This document shows positions 42,472-54,000 of a DNA stretch of 64,000 nt, one piece after another; the stretch's first letter is position 1, and every line of letters starts with the position of its first letter. The position numbers and the translations under genes are program-made. Under the pieces are notes generated by a model that worked only from the letters and a program-made list of their open reading frames with translations, had not been told where the DNA came from and did not search any database. Origin of the DNA: Filosporella fistucella (Eukaryota; Ascomycota; Leotiomycetes; Helotiales); assembly GCA_030077755.1 (NCBI GenBank), contig JAQJZZ010000012.1:62001-126000 (forward strand). Direction: 5' to 3'.

Positions 42472-43746
42472 ATGAACGCCATCACAGAGCCTGAAATTGG
42501 TAAAATCATAGGCATCTTTCGCCGATTCTCCCATTACAATGGTAATACTACTGCTACGGCGACAATTGAATATGAGGCCGCGATCTCGATGAAGATCAAA
42601 GCATTCCATGCCATCGCAAAACCGATATCCATGCTACTACCGGCCTTTCCATGGAAGAATCCAAATACAGACAAAGTTCTCAGTCGCTATCCAGATCTGG
42701 GGGAAGAGCTTGGGTTGGCAAGATTAAATCACCTCTGTGATGAGATCGAGAAGGTCTACCCGCACGGGGCATATGTCACTTTGGTTGCTGATGGGCCTGT
42801 TTACAACGGTACGTCATGAAAGGATGATTTATGATGAAGCAGAACAGAAGTTGACGCTTACATTTAGATCTTCTTGGTATCCCGGATGCAGACTTCTACG
42901 ATTATGGAGTCCAGGTGCGCGGTATGGCTAAAGAGAAGGGCTTCTCACGCATCAAGTTCTGCCGCTTGATGGACGTGTTGGATCTTGGAGACGGCGACAC
43001 CACTTCAAGAGATGAATATCTAGCTATGTCAGAGAAGTGTCGAACTGAGATGGAATCGAGATTCCTTGGGCCGACTTCTAACCTCTGGCTCGAGATCGAG
43101 AAAAACAAAGATACTGGTGCGACATTCCAGAAGTACGTCAAGTCTTCTCAAGAAGATCTCTGCTGGGGTCCCGATACTCCATTGGCTGTCGTCCAGGATC
43201 CTGAATTGTATACTGCGGAAAGCAAAAGAATTGCAAGGCGCATGACGGAAAGATTGCTCGTACGAGCTCATTCTAATCTCTGGGGAGCTATTTCTAACAG
43301 TTTGACAGGCTTATGAGAGACTTCTGGAGTTCAAGTACCCCTACTTCATCAGACTTTCCATCCATGCCGGTACAGGTAAAACCAAGATTTCGATACCGCT
43401 TATTCCACAACCAAATTCATTCGGGCTCATGCCCTGGCATTCTTGTGTCGTGGTTACGGCGAACGGGGAGTACCGCACCGGCTACTCGAAGGATTTTCGT
43501 GATAGAGATCTCTACGAAATTGTTCTAAAAGATGGAAAGCCTTATTGTTTGCGTGAGAAACATCCTGTTTTTGACTGGCCCGCACATATCCAAATATATC
43601 ATGAATATGGGTCCCAAGTTAGTGTAGTCAATACTTCAACAGAAGAGAGTCAAATGGTTTTGAGCAAGGATGACAGAGTTAGGCTTGCAAATCTAGCCAT
43701 CATTTTTAGGGGGTTACGGGTTCGTGGGTGCATTCTGCAAGCCTAA
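42472..43746 (+). CDS. Isocyanide synthase B (DIT1/PvcA family)
   Basis: Three exons (42472-42808, 42868-43259, 43309-43746) encode about 388 aa. The family motifs match synthase A but are clearly diverged: [12 protein letters not shown] (53-63), [73 protein letters not shown] and [15 protein letters not shown]. An intron ending in DGPxYN-G occurs at the same place as in A, showing common descent. It starts directly at [16 protein letters not shown], close to where family similarity begins, so it is about 130 residues shorter than A. No stop or frameshift was found, so both copies look functional. It converges on the amidase gene. The amino-acid substrate cannot be read from sequence. Confidence 0.85.
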
Positions 43747-44057
43747 ACCCTTTTACAGGTGTTGATTTACTATACCAAACAAGCCGAAAGCATTCTCATA
43801 GTATTGTTGTTAATGTATACTATTGGTGAACTCATTTTTCCTAAATTTTCTATTTTAGGATCTCACCACCATAGATTGAGGAAGCTCCCGTCTTTACATT
43901 TCGTAAAATACCAGCATCTACTAAGTCTACCACTAGGTTCAACAGCATTAAATCGCACCCTTTAGCAACCATAAGATTCAAGGTCACAGGTAGATACTCC
44001 TCGTGGTTTGTAATATCTGAATGATAACTCGTCTCGCCGACTAAAATTACTCCATTA
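43747..44057. other. Short convergent intergenic region
   Basis: About 310 nt separate the stops of isocyanide synthase B and the amidase. It is AT-rich with no supportable frame; both terminators must lie here. Confidence 0.5.
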
Positions 44058-46001
44058 TTATATTGACGAGAACATTCTCGCAGATAAGAGCAGCGTACCT
44101 GTAATAACTAAATCTGGTGTTTCGCTCATGACGCTCCAGTACCTCGGCGCAAAGCCAAATGGGACTCTTGGTGGGCTCCTATATGTATTTCGATATACAA
44201 CCACCGGCGGAGCACAATATACAAGAATTGAGGAAGAACATGCCCTATCGTCGGTGGTGAGGACATGCTGCTTGAACCAATCCATGAAAATAGTCTTCTC
44301 TTTGATCGCTTCGACAGCCGCGTTTTCCGGGAGACGTTCTCCATAGGCCCAGCGTGCCAGTGGAACTGGATTAACGAAAGGGCGTCTCCCGTTATACTTA
44401 CTAGCATAATCATTGTAAAATCGATCTCGTACTAGGTGGACCTGGCGCTGGGTTATCAAGTTTGTATACGTAGTATTCAGGAGAGTGGTCAGACTTTCAG
44501 GCGCAGTTTTGGGCCTTGAGTTCTGCCATACCGAATCAATGTTATATGTTGTCTGGTTTTGAATCCCCAGAAAATTGATTAATCCTCCCATAAATTTGTT
44601 CACCGCGGCTGTACTCTCAATGCTTAGATTTGGTGGGAGATCTACTGCCAGGATTTGACGAGGATATCCACGCGAGATGTTGTTGCAGGATTGTCCAGAG
44701 ATAATAGCAGCAGCATCACGCAAGAGAGCGGGCTCTCGTACGATCAAGGCAGGTGTATCAAACTCCGGGGCTAAGGGTGTAGTATGTGTCATGGCAACCA
44801 GTCCATGAGACGGTCGAAGAGCATAGAGTCCCTGCACTCGAGCTGGTCCTCGAATGCTTCCCCCCGTGTCCGTTCCAATAGCGATATCTAACCACGGATA
44901 TGCAGCGATCCCAGCACCGGGGCCAGCAGAAGAAGAATTTGGGTCTTGCTGACCATCACCGCGTGGGTTGAATGGACAGTGATAATCGATCCAGTCTGAA
45001 GTACCATACTCCATATTAGCAAATTGTGTTGTCTTCATCTTACCCACCACAATCGCTCCTGCATCAATGAGCCTCTGAACCGGTAATGCTGTAAAGTTTG
45101 CATTTGGGTATAGATTATACCATTGACGATTGCCGTTACCAGTTTTCACTCCCGAGATATCGAAAATGTCCTTCACACCCAAACGGGTACCTGCCAATGG
45201 TTTCTCTGCTGTTTTCTTGAAGTACAAACGTGACGGGACTGCGATTGCAAGAGATTGACCAGCTAAACCGGCTGGTAGAACTGAGTGTATGCCTACGGGA
45301 TTCGTGTATGTGGACTCGCTGAATGCCATTTGGTGATCTCTGTATAGTCGGTATGCTCGGTGTAGTCCTACCGCGGAGAAGAAATAAGGACCTTCAGAAA
45401 TTTCTTGACCAAAAATATTTCTGACATCTTCGAATAGGAAACAACTGCTTCTCGATTCTTCGCAGGATGAGGTAGGAAATATCTTGGAACTTTCGCCTGC
45501 CCTAATTGGTGCAAAGATGACTAGAACAAAAACATATTAACTGACAACTATCTGAGAACACGAGCTCTGCACACACCTTTTGTGAACTCATCTTGCCAAA
45601 CATCGTCTTGATTTTGGTAGCGAGCAAACGTCCAAGACGCGGCTTTAACGGGGTCGCTCCCAAAGTCGCTGTCAACAACGGTGAGAGGCAAGAAGCCTCC
45701 AGCAGCTGCAGCAAAGTCCTGTAGCTTCTGAATAACAGGGCTGTTGCCTATAGGTTCAACGAAATCCGGGGGGATCCACTTTAGTATATTATTAGCATGT
45801 TATGAGCAGTTGAGCCGTATTTGGGGAGAAGAACAGGTTGGCAGAACTTTCACATATTCGGCAAAAATATTTGGACGGAAAAAAGACGGGATTCATTACA
45901 TATGGGATGCCATTGATAGTAGCTGTTGAACCAGTGATGTTCATAGCCTGATTTGTCCCCAAGCCTGCCAGTACAGCCAGAATCACTTGCTGTATCGCCA
46001 T
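44058..46001 (-). CDS. Secreted amidase-signature hydrolase
   Basis: Three exons (46001-45900, 45778-45577, 45520-44058) encode about 588 aa. Residues 1-19 form a signal peptide ([19 protein letters not shown]). An N-terminal region of about 140 residues precedes the amidase domain, as in many fungal paralogues. The Ser-cisSer-Lys machinery is visible: catalytic Lys in [14 protein letters not shown], the bridging Ser in [12 protein letters not shown], and the nucleophile Ser in [17 protein letters not shown]. The mid and C-terminal parts ([26 protein letters not shown]) match the family. Amidase-signature enzymes cleave amides, including small or acyl amides. Next to isocyanide synthases and a putative isonitrile hydratase, it could act on the formamide made from an isocyanide, but that is conjecture. 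It is divergent from the MFS gene. Confidence 0.82.
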
Positions 46002-46798
46002 TGCGACTTTCTGTCGAGAAGAACTTGATGAGTAAAGTTGAAGTTCGTCATGCTTAAAATTATGCAAGGTAAATTGGCTTGTGTGCTGAACTCTTCGAAA
46101 ATCACGGATTCTCCTGGTCACAATATCTCGGATATCTAACTCTAGAACATATTTTACATTCCCTGCTTGTGGATCTTCTGTATCTTAGATGTTGACTTAC
46201 TCCGTAAGACAGTCATCCGCTAATTCTGGAAGAAGGAAAACTGTGGATCTTGATCAGAGGCAAGTTGACGACGAACGGTGGTCAAAGCTTCGGTACGGTT
46301 GGAGAGATATGTGAAACTTAAAAGATTGCCAAGCAGACTTTCCGATCGCAATCGATCAAACCTTCATTTCTCTGTGTGCGTCAAGAGAAATTGTGCACTT
46401 ACATGACGTTGGAATTACAAGGGCGCCACTCGGAATGCTCCTGAACGGTCCAAGTATCCATCAGTCCGAACTCGTATCTTCTTTGTTTCTGTCACGCGGT
46501 AGGATGTGACAATTGAGTCCACGGAACCTTCAACGTCTCACTTCAGCTCTCCTGCAAGGAAATGAATAGTGGTTTCGGTGACCACCTTGAGATCCGGTTG
46601 GAATGGAGGACTTTTCTGTGACATGGCGAAGAGCGTCATGCTTCACCATTTTCTTCCAATCACTTCAGATTTCACCTACTTCATCGAATGAGCGTCGTTG
46701 GGTGTAATCCCAGCCGATTAATCGCTTTTATTTTCTCAATTTATTCTAACTTTCAAGTTCCCTCCCTTCGATTCTTCAATACAACAGCTGGTTGAGCG
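46002..46798. other. Shared promoter region of amidase and MFS transporter
   Basis: About 800 nt between divergent start codons with no supportable frame. Pyrimidine-rich sequence lies upstream of 46799. No known regulatory motif could be named with confidence. Confidence 0.45.
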
Positions 46799-48197
46799 AT
46801 GCGCGAGGCAACAGTCACACGAGAGGCGACAGAGCAAACGTCGCTGTTGCAAAACAATGCGAACGACGAGGAGAAAGTCCCAGAGGGAGGCGTTATAGCA
46901 TGGACACAGGTTTTCATGGGCCATCTGGTCATTTTCAACTGCTGGGGATATATAACTTCGTCAGTTAACTTCACCAAAATCTAAATCCATAAACCCTTTG
47001 AACTAACAGCTTTCGAGATTTGGCTTCTTCCAACAGTATTATCTGCAGCACCTAGAAAAGTCAGCTGCTGCCATTTCTTGGATAGGAGGGATGCAAATGT
47101 TTCTTCTTAACTTTGTAGGTATTTTCTCTGGCAGGGCTGTTGATCTGGGCTACTTCAAACACTCTTTGGTTCTCGGTTGTGCACTGCAGATTGTGGGAAT
47201 TTTCTCGACAGCCATTGCTACGGAGTACTGGGAAATACTCCTTGCACAGGGTATCGTTACTGGACTTGGACACGGATTTCTCTTTGCGCCTATCATTTCT
47301 ATCCTTCCAACTTATTTCAAGAAGAATCGAGCTCTGGCGGTATCCTTGGCAACCTGTGGGGCAGCGACGGGTGGGATGGTATTTCCCATCATAGCATATA
47401 CATCTATGGACCGACTGGGCTTTGAGAGGACTGTTGCGATTATGGGTCTCGTTGTTACTTTCAATGCAGGAATGATACTCACTTTTACGAGAACTCGTAT
47501 TCAGCCAAGAAAATCGAGGTCCCTTCTTGATATCAGTGCCTTCGAAGAGTTACCGTTCAATTTGTTCGCCATAGGATCCTTTTTCATTCTTTGGGGTGTC
47601 TATTTTGCGTATTTCTATGTAAGTCTGGGCGTTATCGACTTCCACAAACAACACTAATATACATATATACAGATTGGGGCATTTGCTCGCGCAGTTCTAG
47701 ATTTCAACTCGAGTCAATCCTTGACCATCATCATTACAATGAACGGCGTAGGGGTATTTGGGCGGATTTTCGGGGCGCTGCTCGCAGACAAATATTTCGG
47801 GATATTGAATACCTTGATTCCAGCTGTTGGGATCACGGGTATTCTTCTGATCGGGTGGATCCGTGTGACAGCCGTTAAAGATTTGTTTTGTTGGGCAGTG
47901 GTTTATGGCATTGCTGCAAACACCACGCAGAGTTTGTTCCCCGCAGCCGTTGGTTCTCTCAGCAAAGATGCTACCAGAGTTGGAACGCGAGTAGGCATGA
48001 TTCTTGGCGTAGTGAGCATTTCCTGCTTGACAGGTCCCTCCATTGGTGGCGCATTAATCTCTTTGAATAATGGCGATTTCTTGTACGCACAGCTGTTTGG
48101 AGGATTCACACTTCTGGGTGGTGGACTGTTCTATCTCGCAGTAGCCTTGATAAACCGCTCGAGGAATCCACGAGCAGGTACACCCTTACAAGCATAG
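46799..48197 (+). CDS. MFS transporter, monocarboxylate-transporter-like
   Basis: Three exons (46799-46959, 47018-47618, 47673-48197) encode about 428 aa. After a short cytosolic N-terminus with a TSLLQNNANDEEKVPEGGVI segment, the first helix reads AWTQVFMGHLVIFNCWGYIT, joined across intron 1 to SFGFFQQYYLQH, a hallmark of fungal monocarboxylate-type (MCT/SLC16-like) carriers. The conserved SWIGGMQMFLL, GHGFLFAPIISILPTYF, KKNRALAVSLATCGAATGGM and TGPSIGGALI segments follow. Twelve membrane helices are expected. In fungi these carriers move organic acids, riboflavin or secondary metabolites. Its place between the amidase and the DJ-1-type gene makes it a candidate exporter or importer for the nearby isocyanide pathway; the substrate is unknown. 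Confidence 0.85.
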
Positions 48198-48603
48198 GTA
48201 ATTAAGAAAGGCGTAGGTAGGTTTGCTGAGGAAGGGTACCTAGGCAAGGATTCTCGCACGGTGAAATATGTCAATATATCTGTACTACCTATAGAGCGAC
48301 TTTTATTGCCCAGGGAAAAGTGGCCTAACAATGTGGTTTTCATAGCCTCGCTTTCTCTGTGAACTGTAAGTGTAAGGTACTTACCTAGGTATTGTACAAT
48401 TATGCACCGCGGTAGGTTGCGAGTAGGTAGATAGCGCGTAGCTACCGCAGGGAAAAGCAAATACAACTCGAGGTGACAGTAGTTTGAGTCACATGAGCAA
48501 CTGCAAAATGAAAGGAATGGAGATTACTAGTCCCTTACAGTCCCGGAGAATATATATATGGCGCCCATCTACCCATCTCCCCACATTTACCTCCTACATA
48601 CCT

Positions 48604-48610
48604 TATATAA
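48604..48610 (+). promoter_or_regulatory. TATA box of the DJ-1/PfpI gene
   Basis: TATATAA lies 60 nt before the ATG at 48670. That spacing makes 48670 the likely first start codon in the mRNA, and so favours the longer, presequence-bearing protein. The call rests on motif and position. Confidence 0.45.
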
Positions 48611-48669
48611 GAGTCCTTCCCACCCTCCGAAATACAGTCCTTACCCAAACCTTGCGACGTGAAGTCGGG

Positions 48670-49468
48670 ATGATAAGGAGCAAACTGCACGCGATACCTG
48701 CCTTCCGAAACATTCTAACTTTGCCATCTCGCTCGCAATTGAGCATGTCTCTCTCAACCACTCGTGAGCGTCTCTGCTTTCATACTCACCCATCACTATT
48801 TCTGACGAGCAGAGACAGCGAAGCCCAAGCCCGTCAATTTTGGCATCGTTCTCTTCCCTGCCTTCCAAGCACTTGATGCCTTTGGCCCCCTGGATGCGCT
48901 CAACATCTTGGCTCGCTCGTACAGAATGAATTTATATCTTATTGCAGAAACCTTGGAGCCTGTATCGACCAAACTACTCGGAGAACAGCCAATGGGTTCC
49001 AACTTCGGGCAGAGCATTGTACCAACACATACGTTCCAGACTGCGCCACCGCTAGATGTGCTGCTCGTGCCAGGCGGCCAAGGAACTCGTGCTGAAGGCA
49101 TCACTACTACCATCGATTATATCCAGCGCGTCTTTCCTACGCTGCAATATCTGATCACCATCTGCACTGGATCGGGTCTTGCAGCGCGTGCGGGCATATT
49201 GGATACAAAGAACGCGACAACAAACAAGATGTCCTGGAAGGCAACAGCAGCGCTGAGGTCCGAAGTGCGATGGGTGCCGCATGCTCGCTGGGTGGTCGAT
49301 GGGAATATCTGGACATCATCGGGGATTAGCGCAGGCATTGATGTCACGTTTGCATGGATAGAAGCCGTGTATGGTAAAGATGTTGCCGAAAGCATCGCGA
49401 ATAGAATGGAATATCGGCGCCAAACGGATGCAAGTTCAGATCCTTTCGCTGAACTCCATGGTCTGTAA
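48670..49468 (+). CDS. DJ-1/PfpI-family protein, candidate isonitrile hydratase
   Basis: Two exons (48670-48763, 48813-49468) encode about 249 aa, or 224 aa from the inner ATG at 48745. The fold is class I glutamine-amidotransferase-like (DJ-1/ThiJ/PfpI): VNFGIVLFPAFQALDAFGP, DVLLVPGGQGT, and the nucleophile elbow LITICTGSGLAARAGIL. Cys149 is followed by Thr150, and an Asp lies in QALDAFGP (Asp53). Bacterial isonitrile hydratase InhA, of this family, uses an Asp and a Cys-Thr pair at matching places to turn isonitriles into N-formamides. Many fungal DJ-1 proteins share these residues, so the assignment leans on the isocyanide synthases 5-9 kb away. The first 25 residues (MIRSKLHAIPAFRNILTLPS) are basic and acid-free, like a mitochondrial presequence. 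Confidence 0.75.
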
Positions 49469-49664
49469 AATGATAGTAGTTCCACTTTTTCTGAGGAAAT
49501 GCATGAGAGCCTCGTAAATAATGAATAAGAAGATGCAAGATTGAATTATATCAAATCACATATAATTGACAATTTTTATATGCTAGGATTATTCAACATC
49601 AGGCGGGTATATCTCTTGATAATCTGCTTCACATCAGCCTCTAGAAGGTGCTCAGAAGGTTGAT

Positions 49665-51060
49665 CTAGCGCGTGGTTTGTGTAACAGACGCAAAAAATTG
49701 GGCCAAGATCGGCCAATTCGCGAATTCTGAGCAAAGTGTTGATGATAGCTTGAACAAAGCGATCTGCTGAGCATCATCTAGTGTTGATCCTGGGCTCAAC
49801 GTCTCGAAATAGAAAGGCTCGCCGGGACTTAGGGTTAGTGGAGTGCCAGCCAGACCTTCCAAATTGAAGCCAAACCAGCGTTATGTAGCGTAGGCCGGAG
49901 GTTTGACAATCTGCTCATCGTCATTCAAATTTTCTGGGCAGATGATGCTAGAGAAGGGGAGATCCAAAGTTCGACTCATGCTCTGCAATGCTCGGAGAGT
50001 TGGGTTGAATGACTGGAGAAGAATTCCCGGAAATTCTGTGAGGCACTGCCTTGAATTTTGACGTTCTACCAGCTGTATCGAGATACACCTCACATCATCT
50101 GGATTACACTCTGCGAAACTCAACAGTACGCTTGCTCTCGTGGGTTGCTTGGATAATCTGGGCCTTTCTTCCTCCTCGTGCGAATCGTCGGTGGCATATA
50201 TGTCAAGTTTTCCCGGGAAAGATTCATCACCCTCTGATCTCTCTTGGTTTCGTGGTAGAACCGGTTCATGAGCAGACAGGAAGACGAGGACGTCTGGGTG
50301 CGAAATGATTCGATAGAATGGCAAGACACAATGCCTGAAGCTTGCGATTAAGCCGTTGTGCCCAAAATCCTCACTAACCAAGCCTTCCAAAGCTTTGACA
50401 AGTGTCAGTCCTCCTTCTTCCGCCAGTTTGATGATTATTTTTTATGGCGCGTTCCAACATACTCCTTGTTTATGATATCCCATCCAAGTTGGAAGAATGT
50501 TCTGACATCGAGGCTACCTTGAAAGCGTCGCGTAGTTGAGGAGCTGGATCTTGGTATCAATCGTTGCCACGTTCAGAAATTCGCCTTCAACTTTGGTTTC
50601 TTCGCGGGGCTGAACAATAGTAGGAGTACGTCCGGTAGCAGGGTCTACATCTCGATCGTGTGAGAAACCACAGCGGCCACATTTTGAGCATTCTCTGGGA
50701 GAAAACAAGTAAGGGCACGACAGGTCTAAATCATGGCTAAAATTGCAGCTGGATCCACGCCTGCAATAGCCGCGTTTGAAATGAAAGCGTATGGGTCTAT
50801 GCATACACAAAGGTCAATAATTGAGCTACGATGAGTGAGATTCGGGAGTCCAGCACTTACGCCACCTCGAGAATGCCTCGTCTCTTGCTATCGATCAAGA
50901 AGCATGAGTCTACCTGGCTTGGATTGATCAGTCTACTTGCTTCTGCTGACAGTTGTGAGAATTCAAATGCGTAGAAGCGCTCAACATATGAAGGTGAGGA
51001 CTGTTCAATCCAACTGTGATAATGGAAGTGGGGCGACGCGTGCCATATATCTTGATGACC
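49665..51060 (-). pseudogene. Decayed CCCH zinc-finger gene (NFX1-type N-terminal region?)
   Basis: Read on the minus strand, coherent protein segments occur in the order expected of one gene but in different frames. An early exon holds FHYHSWIEQSSPSYVERFYA and a splice-like GTAAGT after ILEVA. The CCCH finger exon follows (HFKRGYCRRGSSCNFSHD). The frame then breaks: FQGSLDVRTFFQLGWDIINK continues in another frame, ends at a TAA near an A6 run (50437-50442 on the plus strand as T6), and IIIKLAEEGGLTLVKALEGL resumes one base off. That frame ends with YAT and a TAA at 49881, beyond which RWFGFNLEGLAGTPLTLSPG goes on in frame to 49665. Three breaks make a dead gene likelier than sequencing errors. 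The order recalls the region before the helicase in NFX1-type zinc-finger proteins; the helicase is absent. Confidence 0.5.
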
Positions 51061-54000
51061 TTACAGAATGTGATTCGTCATGGAAGGTTCCATGCCTGGA
51101 GTAGACTTTGAAGCAAACCGATTCTTTTGCCATGGCGGGCAGGTGGTACATGCTACCAAGCTGTGACGATATTGTAATGGATGAGAATTCAATTTAGTGC
51201 CTGACTCCGTTGCGCTCAGGTTTATCCCCAACGGGAATCTGTAGCAGGTCCAAATGATATTGGAAACATGGTTAACCTCAAGTTTCTTCAACCACTTACA
51301 TCAGTGAGCTGCCATTTCAATCTGATGCAAACGGGACGAAATGAATAAGTGCATCACTGGCGTGGACTCGACGATAGCGACGGGTGATGGCTATCGACAA
51401 ATCGTTTCTACTGTGGGCTAGAAGTAAATGAATAAAGTTCAATCCTTAGATTGACGAAGGCCGAAGTTGTGATGTTGATTACGAAATGAAACATCTGCAC
51501 CTTCCCAGCTTATGTTCACGTGATGTATGCTTGCAACACGGCCAATCAGCAACTTTAAGTCGACGATCCTCTCTTCAGTCTCTGAATGTGTATGTCTACG
51601 TTTCAAGTGCAGAAGGTAACGTTATTATGGTCCTCCACAACTCGTGGTTCGCTATTTCGCTATTCTCGTTGTGATCCTCGCCGGAGAGGCAACTCTAGCT
51701 AAGGTATACCACATCCCATTAGCTGCATTTGGAACGAGAATCTGGTGGAATGCATCTTTGAAATAGTATTATACTAGAAAACATTCCATTGAAGAGCAAA
51801 GCAATAATTTCTCTCGTCATCGGGAATATATCACATGACATCTCCCGTCCAGCCTGAAAATTTCGTATTGTCTGGATCTCGAAGTAGGTATCCACATATA
51901 CCTCTATCCCCCACGCCGGCCCCAAAGATTGACACGGGAAGAAAATAACAGAAATATAAATCAGACAGAGGTGAAAATTCAATTCTTCAACGCGCGGCTG
52001 TTCCTGTGCCAGGCTGTCAGACACTGATCTGGACCTGACTACAACACGTAGCAGGGCTGAAAGGGGCCGCCCAGCGCCGCCCAATAAATCTTATCAATCG
52101 CATCTCTGTTCTGCCGGCCCTGTGGAAACCGACCTTAGATCTGATCAGCATTGTAATAACTATTCGGGATTCTCAACAGCCTGAAATGGAATCTGCTCAG
52201 ACAACAAATGTGAGACTGGCAGGAAGTCGGTGAAGATGCAGTCTCTGAAAAGCTGAAAAACCGGTTACACAATCATCTTGCATATGCGAAGAGAAAGACA
52301 TGCTGACAGAGAAGTAGGAAATCGCATGATGTGATTCTTTGTGCATGTTTATTCCGGATCGTGCATGATGAGAAATGACATTTGCTCGATATGGTGACGG
52401 CGTGGAGGGAAAGATAGCGAGAATAGGATGGTGGGTTGAACATCGTGCAGCTTGCAGGACTTTGGAGCCCTGTGGGATTCGATTCCTTGAGGGTTCCCCT
52501 CAATTAGCCAGACGTGTTATCGTTCGGCGCATGTTGTGGAAGGTGGGAATTCTTGGGACGGAGGTTGTCCCTATCAGTTGCTCGGGCTATCACTTAGTCA
52601 CTTTACAAGTAACTTATCTCTGCGAGTTGGCTTGACGCTTAACAAAGAACGATCGTACGGAGCTTGACCAGGAGATGGAATGTGACTTCGTGATAAATTT
52701 CTCGTACCATGTGGCGGTGCGATGCCAAGCTCATTGAACCTTCGGTATTCCGCGCCAGTGTTTGTTACGAGGTCTTGAAGCGCCGGCGGCTGTAACATTA
52801 CAATGCTAAAAATACGGGGTCCCCAAGTGACGTATTGATCATCAAGAAATTTCTCGGGAGCAGCGTCATATTTCTCAATTGTGAACTCCATTATGTGAAA
52901 TCTATTATGATGAAATCATAGGCAAATTGTCAACGTGAGTGTTTGAAGTTTTGGTGTAAGTTTGGTAGCGAGCATTCGCCTGATAGAAACTTGGAACAGG
53001 CCATACAAAGCCGGTAGTATTGCATAATCGCTGTGCCTGGGAACAAGAGTGGGAGATATCAAAATGCTGTGGTATGATAGTGTTGGAGAGGTCGGGTGTG
53101 TTGGATTGAATGGGGGGCACTTAACTTGACAGTAGTCAGGACATGGTAGAAATGCACTACAAGACTGAGTGGAGGGGAATGTTTCTGAGCGCATAATCGG
53201 GGTCTGAACAAGCGGATCATGACTATCCAGTCGGCGGTTTATCGATGAGATAATGCTCTTTTTGGCGATTTTCAACAATATGCTTTTGTAGCTTATCTCG
53301 ATGTGAAGCTATGAGTGGTGTAGAAGGCTCGGATGACTGCTGAAATTGGGAGCATCCTACGCCACAACTCACACGAAATTGGGAGAAAGGCCGGATTTGC
53401 AGGGTGAGGGATGCTTGCCAGGGAGCATTTGAAGGCCCTACGTCAGTACTGTAGAGGCAAGTGACTGTACTGCGAACAGACCAGCGACCTCACTACTGCA
53501 GGCAATAATAGTTTAATGATCCACTCTTGCTTACAGTAGCAGGACAGTCGAGTCTGGTAGGTTGGAAACGTCAGGGAAGCTTATTGAGCGGTGCGAAGCA
53601 TATCCTGCATTGAGCATCAACAAGAGCCGCCAGCTCAAAGTCAAAAGCAATGGCAGGCTGCCAGCCAGTGGTGTGGGTAAGACTGTCAGCGTGCTGTTTG
53701 TTGTTCACGATCTGGGTCAACTGTCAGTGTTGATGTTGATTGCGGCGTTGCAATGCATTTCTGCAGCTGGAAGATGGCTGCCAGCAATGCAGCCTTGGAA
53801 TATCCCCAGTTCATCCACGTTGAGGGGATTTTTATCTTGAACTGACTTGGAACATTCCCCACCAAAAGCCCAGTATATGAACAGACTTGGAAGACCCCTA
53901 GTAAATCAACCATATATTATCCAAAATATATCTTCGCTTCCACTTCTTTGCTCTCGCTTCTCGTAGACAAGGAGATCAAATGGAGATGATTCCGTTCCAC

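Noticed and set aside
30981..49468. Extending the isocyanide cluster left to the alcohol dehydrogenase and esterase
   Set aside because: A kinase-like gene, a dead lectin gene and about 2 kb of non-coding DNA lie between, with no functional link beyond generic enzyme types.
52598..52891. 97-codon frame in the gene-free stretch
   Set aside because: It reads somewhat like protein but has no family, no intron logic and no promoter signal. Too weak to call.
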